A stretch of 64,000 bases of DNA from Microglena sp. YARC. Its lineage: Eukaryota > Chlorophyta > Chlorophyceae > Chlamydomonadales > Chlamydomonadaceae. Shown piece after piece: positions 53,301 to 64,000 of this stretch. The stretch is taken from the NCBI GenBank assembly GCA_022414725.1, contig CM039463.1:90398227-90462226 (forward strand). The letters run 5' to 3'. A model generated the notes under the pieces. The model saw only the letters and a list, made by a program, of their open reading frames with translations, had not been told where the DNA came from and did not search any database. The number at the start of each line of letters is the position of its first letter. Position 1 is the first letter of the stretch. A program made the translations under genes and the position numbers.

Positions 53301-54384
53301 CTCAGGGTTCTAGTCGATTTTTGAATTTTTGATGGCAGTTAGTCATCGCCACCGGGGGGGGGGGGGGCACCCCCGGGGGGCACCGGGGGCCCCACCCCCC
53401 ACCCCCGCAGGGTTTTGATTGGTATCGGGTGGTATGGGGGTTGAGTGGTTGTTTGTCTGCCAGGGGCAGGGTCCCCCAGCCCGACTCCGTGACATTCATG
53501 AAGAGCAGTTATGCACGTTTGTAATAGCGCTAAACATCTTCATTGTGTTGCGGTTTTCCTGGTTAAATGCAATTGTGATGTCTTATTATCTTGTGTGATA
53601 TCAGTAGTATTGAGTGGTCGTAGGTGCTGCGCCCGCCTAGCCACTGCCATTATATATTATTTTGCAACCATTTGCACGTTTCTGTTCATCCAGCTGATAA
53701 AGAACTGCAGGATGTATGAATTCATGCCCCCTCCAGTTCTTAATTAATTAATTAATTAATTAATTGATACGGATGTAATTAATTGATTAATGCCAAATGT
53801 TGGTAGTCCAGTACATGGTGAGCCCATGCATACTCACGAGCATGCAAAATTAGCTAGAGCAAACGGGATACCGACACGTGAGTGCTGCCAAGTTTGGATT
53901 TGTTCATGTGTAGGACAGTGCCCCTAAGTGAATACAATAGATTGTGTGTAAGTAACTATTGAGGGCTTGTTTGGCGGAGCCCTTCCTTCTGGGTGGAGAG
54001 AGCCCCCAGGGTTGTCCGTTTGTCAGTTTGTGTGTACCGGTAGTAGTAACAAATAGCATGAAATAAGGAACAAAGAGGCGGTACTCAGCAAGTCAGCAGT
54101 ACAGCGGGGAGACTGCACGATAGAGCGATGGAATCGGGGGCTGCTTGGGCACATTAAAGGAGCACTGAGGTGGTGCGCAGTAGTATGGCGGGCTTGGCGG
54201 CCGATAGAGGAGTAACCAATCAAACTGAATCCTCGGTGCCGCTGTTTTGTGTCAGGAGATCCACCTCCTGGAATGAAATTCCTTTCGTAACTGCCAGTAA
54301 AAAAAAGGTAAAAGGAGAAGGAAAACGAAAAAGAGCAATGCAAGAGTAGTTACAAGTACCGGCCCATGGCCAATTGCCAATCCA
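53301..54384. other. intergenic, nothing recognised
   Basis: G and C runs at 53355-53410 and (TTAA)n at 53740-53765. No credible coding sequence. Confidence 0.5.
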
Positions 54385-55605
54385 CCAGGGGGACCCCAGC
54401 TCTGCTGCATGAGACGCTACCAAATGTACAGCCTGCGTCCTGCACGCAATGGATCCTTCCTTCAGATCAGCGGACCCTCCCCACGTTTCTTTTAGCGACG
54501 CAACATACTCTTTGACTTCGCCTCTTCGACGGAGGACTGAAAAAGCGTCCTGAAAACCCCTGGAATCTACCCGATAAAGTGGATGGACCAAATCTGCAGA
54601 GCTACTAAGATTTTCTGTCGATAAGAGTTTTTCTTAAATAAGTAAAGAACTTCCAGTTTGAGAAAAACAGTCACCGAACGAGTAACAAATAAAACCAGAC
54701 TAAGCAAAGAAACTAGGAATCGTATATAATTGAGGATCTAGGCAGAACTCAGGTGAATTTGCCCGATGGGGAGAAAAAGCCGACAACTATCAGGGCATAA
54801 AACGGAAGGAACAGGAAGCAAAGTACGGTACTATGGCAAATGTATCCGTAAGGGTGGATGAGCCAAATTCTATCAAACAAAAAAAACGAAGATGAAGGAA
54901 AGTGGGGTAGACTTGGCTACTACCAGAAACGGGAAAGGAGCGGTAAAGGGCAGAGTTCTGATAAGACCATCCAGATACATTATTATTTAGGTTACTATTA
55001 TTTAGGTTATTATTAGGTTACAACTGAGGCCTAACTTACTGTCAAAAGGCTGAGAAACCAGACTAAGAAGGTAAGCAGCCAAGATGCTGCCAACCATGAA
55101 GAGAGGGACGAAAAGGTGAAGACCAGGGAAAGTCAGTAAGAGACTAGAGGCAGGGAAAGCTAAAGAAGAGTTGCAAATTAGGTCATTTCATTGGAGTTGT
55201 GGCGTGGCCTTTCGGAGGAAGGTAGTTCTGACTCATCAGGTCCATAATGCTGTTCAGCTGGAGGTGGGGAAAGCTTCCCCTGGGACCTGAAGTTAACGGT
55301 GTAGGCCTGTATAATTGGGAGGGGCCCAGCATTGGTCTTGGGCTATAAGATCCGCGGTACGACTGTAGGACGAGTTCCACTTGAATTTTGTCTTGAACAC
55401 CAGTTCTTACACCCTCGACTTTCAGAATGATATCTGATGAGGGGATGCTTTTACAAACAATGAATACCGAGCTGTAGTGCAGGGTTTTTCAGGACGCTGC
55501 GTCCTACGTCGCAGACGCAGCTTCAGTGGGTTCGTTGCGTCGCGGGACGCAGGCTATGAAATGTTTTGCGTCTCAGGACGCAGAGCTGGGGGTCCTTCAA
55601 CTAGG
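54385..55605. mobile_element. 1.2-kb non-autonomous element with long inverted repeats
   Basis: The left arm (54385-54565) contains GGGACCCCAGCTCTGCTGCA, TGAGACGC, CAGCCTGCGTCCTGC and GCGTCCTGAAAACCCC. The right arm (55475-55605) contains their complements (GTTTTTCAGGACGCTGCGTC, GACGCAGGCT, AGGACGCAGAGCTGGGGGTC). No transposase is seen in the core. A related arm, with a 36-bp piece amplified, is at 43737-44565. Confidence 0.72.
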
Positions 55606-56685
55606 TCTCTTTTTAAGGATCTATCTAACTTAGATTTCACTTTTTCCAGAGGTGGTGCTCTTGACCGTCCGCGTCCGTTCGTTGGTCGTGTTGTCGGCAC
55701 GTAACCCTGGCCCTAACTCAGTCATAAACCTTGGCTGCACTCGGCTGCACTCGAATTGCCACCTATCGCTCCGATAGCCGACACAAAGGGCTCTTACCAT
55801 GTACTAATGCCCCCCTTCTCTTGCGCGACTCCGACACTCTCCGCCAATTTCCGTCGCAAGCGACGCGCCTTGGATTTGTTACACAAATTATTTTTGCTTT
55901 TATTGCAGTAGCAGTCTGCAAATGAAAGCGCGCAAGTATACATATATGGTGGCACATATTGGTGTTCAGGCGGTGACACAGATGGCGGCACAGATGACGT
56001 TCAGGTGGTGACACAGACGCAGACGGTGCCACGGAAGGTGTGGTGGTGTGGTGGTGTCGTGGTGTGGTGGTGACACAGGTACAGGTGGACCCGTATTTCC
56101 CAAGGCAGGACCAGCACGTGTACCGCACACAGCCGTAGCCGTGTCCAACGTTTCAAATTGGGGAAAACATCGTGCAGGGAACATAGACTTACGACTGACA
56201 CCCAGTTCCGGTAGTTTCGTCCTTCTCTCCTGTCCATCTAAGATATAACCTCGCTATTTCTGCTTAACCCATCAGAAGTTAGGCGGCAGATCTCTGCGGC
56301 TAGGCTCCTCTCTCCGTGTCGTAAATCACCGAAGTCGCCTACGATGCAGGTCGGATGCTTGCTTCTATCTGCAATGATCCCTTATATCGCCCTCCTTGCA
56401 ACTATTTCTCACGTCCATGTCCCGCGTCCTTTCATTTCGCAGGGTGGCTGCAAGCCTGGTCCAAAGCGTTGGGTGTTTAACAATAAGTTTAGCTGCTTGC
56501 TCAACCAGGTGCGTTGCAATGATTTGCTCCCTGGTCTGTTGCTGCTGCGTGCACTCCTCGTCAACTTCCGATGCTCACCCCCAATGTCTCCCCTCCCCTC
56601 CTCTGTTTGCGCAGCACTGAAGCGTTTCGTGATCTAGACTAATTAGCAATCTTTAGAATAAAGGGAACTATTAGCCCTGCCAGCA
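55606..56685. promoter_or_regulatory. upstream region of the L-aspartate oxidase gene
   Basis: No satellite and no recognised gene. 55750-55870 resembles 34610-34690. A G+T-rich GGTGGTGTGG stretch lies at 56010-56080. The promoter and 5' UTR of the gene at 56686 must be within the last part; no motif can be assigned. Confidence 0.35.
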
Positions 56686-61696
<5,011 letters not shown>

Positions 61697-62350
61697 TTGC
61701 ATGTACTTATGCAATGCAACAGACCCTCCAACATTCTGCGGTTGAGACGTGAAACATCACTTTTTAAACAACCCTACTATGATTACCCCTGCCGTTTATG
61801 CTATTATTCATGCTTGACACTTTTGACGAGTGCATGTGCCAGGCTTGAGTTGCATGCTGACAGCAGCCTCATAAATCCTGCTGTATTTGCTTATGTTAAT
61901 TTTGTTATGCTAATTTTGCGCTTGTCCCGGCTGCTTGCCAGCTCTTGTGGGTTGCCACCAGTTCGTTTGTTTTGAATAATTTTCCTCGTCTTTTTTTGTC
62001 AACTTGCTGTTTGAAATTATACTGCCATGTCAGGGAACCTGGTCTAGTTTGTTCGTTTTTCTTGCTTCTTGGCGATTCAGGACATGTAATTTTATGAGCT
62101 TGACTTCAGTTGCACTATTGTCGGGACCACATGATGTTGACGACAGGTGATGGCGGTAAATTGGCGGAGAGTGTTGGTAATCTGAACAATATTTAAGCAT
62201 GCAGAAGCCACGTAGTTTCGAGTCAGTTCGCTGACATGTCAGACTTTGTGTCGCACAAACGAACGACGGGGTGAACCCTGGGGCTCCCACCCCACAAAAG
62301 AATACTAAATAAGACTGAAGTGGAAGGTTGTAGTGTAAACCAGCATGGTA
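61697..62350 (+). other. 3' flank of nadB
   Basis: Presumed 3' UTR then intergenic DNA. A TGTAA at 62085-62089 matches the usual green-algal polyadenylation signal, but its use is a guess. Confidence 0.35.
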
Positions 62351-62570
62351 TTTATTTTCAGCCACCAACAGCAGCTCCTCTAGCTTTCTACTTGAACTTG
62401 GTTACATAGCTGCAGCCACGGTGACTATAGCTAGCTCCGGCTTGAGCTGTGGTGTCCTTAACTTCACGTCCTGTGAGTGAACGTATTACACGGATGTAAC
62501 AATTTCAATTCAGCTGCAGCCAGCAATTTGGCTGCTAGCCGTCTTCGGCAGTAAAAAAGAGCAGTACGAG
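62351..62570. mobile_element. MITE-like element interrupted by an S2 SINE
   Basis: The outer sequence (ATTTTCAGCCACCAACAGCA ... GCTGCTAGCC) is split by S2 at 62419-62511. S2 is flanked by AGCTGCAGCCA on both sides (62408-62418 and 62512-62522). The uninterrupted homologue is at 49315-49355. Confidence 0.82.
62419..62511 (+). mobile_element. SINE-like element S2, 93 bp, 11-bp perfect target duplication
   Basis: Starts CGGTGACTATAGCTAGCTCC and ends in CAATTTCAATT. The best-defined copy, because an empty-site homologue exists in the same window. Confidence 0.88.
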
Positions 62571-62592
62571 GAAAGTGTAAACTCGAACAAAT

Positions 62593-62750
62593 CATTTTTT
62601 ACTCAGCTTTTTACCCAGCCAAAACTACAGCAACTTAGTGCATCTCGAAGCTGGCAGAATCATGTTTCCATTACTGATCAATCTAGGGGCTTCGCCCATT
62701 GGCGAGCTCAGGGAGCTGCCTTGGACCTGATTCTCGTAGCTGAAAAGAAA
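62593..62750. mobile_element. MITE copy, CTTTTnnGCTAC family
   Basis: Left end TTTTTTACTCAGCTTTTTAC, right end TTCTCGTAGCTGAAAAG. It overlaps the 3' end of the minus-strand frame at 62683-63219. Confidence 0.72.
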
Positions 62751-63219
62751 GCTCTAGCTCGGATTCGCCATCCATGATTGAAGAGACAGCTGGTGACTCA
62801 GTCACTTCACACGAGGTCCCACTTCCTGGGGTGGAAATCCTTTCAATTAAAACACATATGTCGAGGTCAAGCGAGTGGAATAGGGGACCGTGAGAACGAA
62901 CCACGTGCCAGGTGCTTTTGAAGTTCTTGAGCATCATCAGACTGAACAGCATCCTGAGGGTCTCGCTGAGAGCCATATACAGATGTAGACACAATGGGAT
63001 TCCAGTCATAAAACCTGCCATGGAACCAAGACGGCAAATAGCCTTGACGGCAGGAGCTGTGTAACCAAGGCCGAATTCACGCGGAACCATGAAAATGAGG
63101 TCCCCCGAAAGGCTGGAGCTGGTTAACCACGCCACAGGCACGGGTCCGTGCGGGCCTGGGAGGTTCGGCGACAGTGGCGACGAAGTACAAACGTTATCGA
63201 TGCAGTACAAACGTTCCAT
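62683..63219 (-). CDS. hypothetical protein, doubtful
   Basis: An open frame of 178 codons starting ATG at 63219, divergent from the dynein light chain gene with about 170 bp between the starts. The middle is hydrophobic (GDLIFMVPREFGLGYTAPAV, then GSMAGFMTGIPLCLHLYMAL and LRMLFSLMML), suggesting one or two membrane segments. The last ~25 codons are MITE sequence, so either the MITE has supplied a new C-terminus or the true end is a splice site upstream of it. No family is recognised. This region has few satellites, which fits a real exon, but chance cannot be excluded. Confidence 0.3.
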   Translation of the reverse strand: MERLYCIDNVCTSSPLSPNLPGPHGPVPVAWLTSSSLSGDLIFMVPREFGLGYTAPAVKAICRLGSMAGFMTGIPLCLHLYMALSETLRMLFSLMMLKNFKSTWHVVRSHGPLFHSLDLDICVLIERISTPGSGTSCEVTESPAVSSIMDGESELELSFQLRESGPRQLPELANGRSP

Positions 63220-63392
63220 GCGCCATCGATTTCCTTTCTACCTGGTCTGGGCTCATTGCCATATCCATCCAACTCCTTCAATCTTTCTACCTAGCGCAGA
63301 TCGTTTGCCTTACAATCCTCCAACTAAACGAACGGAAAAACAGCTATATTAGCTCTTACCCTCCCTCTTCAGCTTTCGGCTTAAATCTTTAA

Positions 63393-63635
63393 ATGGCCGA
63401 TCCAATAGCTTTTGACGACATGGAGTCGTTCCTTCGAGTAGCGAAGTACACGCTTGTCAAGTTCACAGGTAGACAAGCGCTTCGGAATTTGTGAGCCTTC
63501 GAATGCTGTGGAATGCGCATCTAAGCTTTCCGTTGCAATATTGTAGATATGCACGCCGAGATGAAAGAGGAGGCCATGGACATCTGTATCACTGCTGTCG
63601 AAAAGTTCCCGGACGAAAGCGAGAAATGTACGCAG
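63393..63635 (+). CDS. dynein light chain, LC8 type (first two exons; continues past window)
   Basis: Exon 1, 63393-63468, starts ATG and reads MADPIAFDDMESFLRV, then AKYTLVKFT. Exon 2, 63547-63635, reads DMHAEMKEEAMDICITAVEK and FPDESEKCTQ. The 78-bp intron is phase 1 with GT-AG borders, and the second exon ends at phase 0 (CAG|GTACG). The pattern DM...EM...A...A.EK matches helix 1 of Dynein_light proteins (about 90 residues), but the N-terminus is longer than in cytoplasmic LC8. LC8-type chains are homodimeric hubs of cytoplasmic and axonemal dyneins. The core beta-strands must be encoded downstream, beyond the (TCA)n/(CAC)n intron at the window end. Confidence 0.72.
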
Positions 63636-63815
63636 GTACGTAAGTGGTCGATGCTTTGGCTGAGTTCTCCAGTCGTGTTTTGACATGTCGTGGTCGCAAG
63701 TATTTCCCTTGACAGATGGGCCTAGCAACTATTTTTATTTATTTTGCGCACAAGTCCCCCTTGACTCCATCAAGCTGTGGGCACTTTAAAAATCCAGCAG
63801 GGCACCAGCATAATG

Positions 63816-64000
<185 letters not shown>

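Overview
The window is nuclear DNA of a eukaryote, most likely a green-lineage alga. It contains genes split by GT-AG spliceosomal introns, an L-aspartate oxidase with an N-terminal extension that looks like a plastid transit peptide, a WDR76/CMR1-type WD40 gene, a dynein light chain gene, a decayed Ty1/copia retrotransposon, tRNA-derived SINEs and many MITE-like elements. The species cannot be fixed from the sequence alone. Most of the bases are introns or intergenic DNA filled with micro- and minisatellites, so most long open frames are satellite translations and not genes.

Layout. 1-2255: 3' end of an ankyrin-type gene (copy A, plus strand) behind a 28-bp minisatellite. 2256-5612: intergenic DNA with dispersed repeats, degenerate copies of gene A's last exon and a 134-bp hairpin. 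5613-15775: a second, more complete copy of the same gene (copy B, plus strand), traced through six phase-compatible exons. 15776-17970: a satellite that starts on B's stop codon, then MITEs and a large palindrome. 18030-21941: broken copia element (minus). 21942-25191: SINE and satellites. 25192-48939 (minus, possibly reaching 51245 or beyond): the WDR76-like gene, twelve core exons with matching intron phases giving about 640 residues, its introns swollen to about 22 kb by satellites. 51246-56685: satellites, a GC-rich stretch and a 1.2-kb element with long inverted repeats. 56686-61696 (plus): complete L-aspartate oxidase gene, five exons, 668 codons, all four introns phase 2. 62593-63219: a MITE and a doubtful minus-strand frame. 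63393 onward: first two exons of an LC8-type dynein light chain, cut off by the window end in a (TCA)n tract.

The main pattern is shared by all three well-resolved genes. Short segments spanning an intron/exon junction have been tandemly copied, so a true exon edge is accompanied by one to eight degenerate copies of itself, often with an intact GT or AG. Two satellites have also grown directly out of a stop codon (gene B and the WDR76-like gene). The neighbouring genes do not form a pathway. Aspartate oxidase makes iminoaspartate for plastid NAD synthesis, the WD40 protein is probably a chromatin or DNA-damage factor, and the dynein light chain serves motors.
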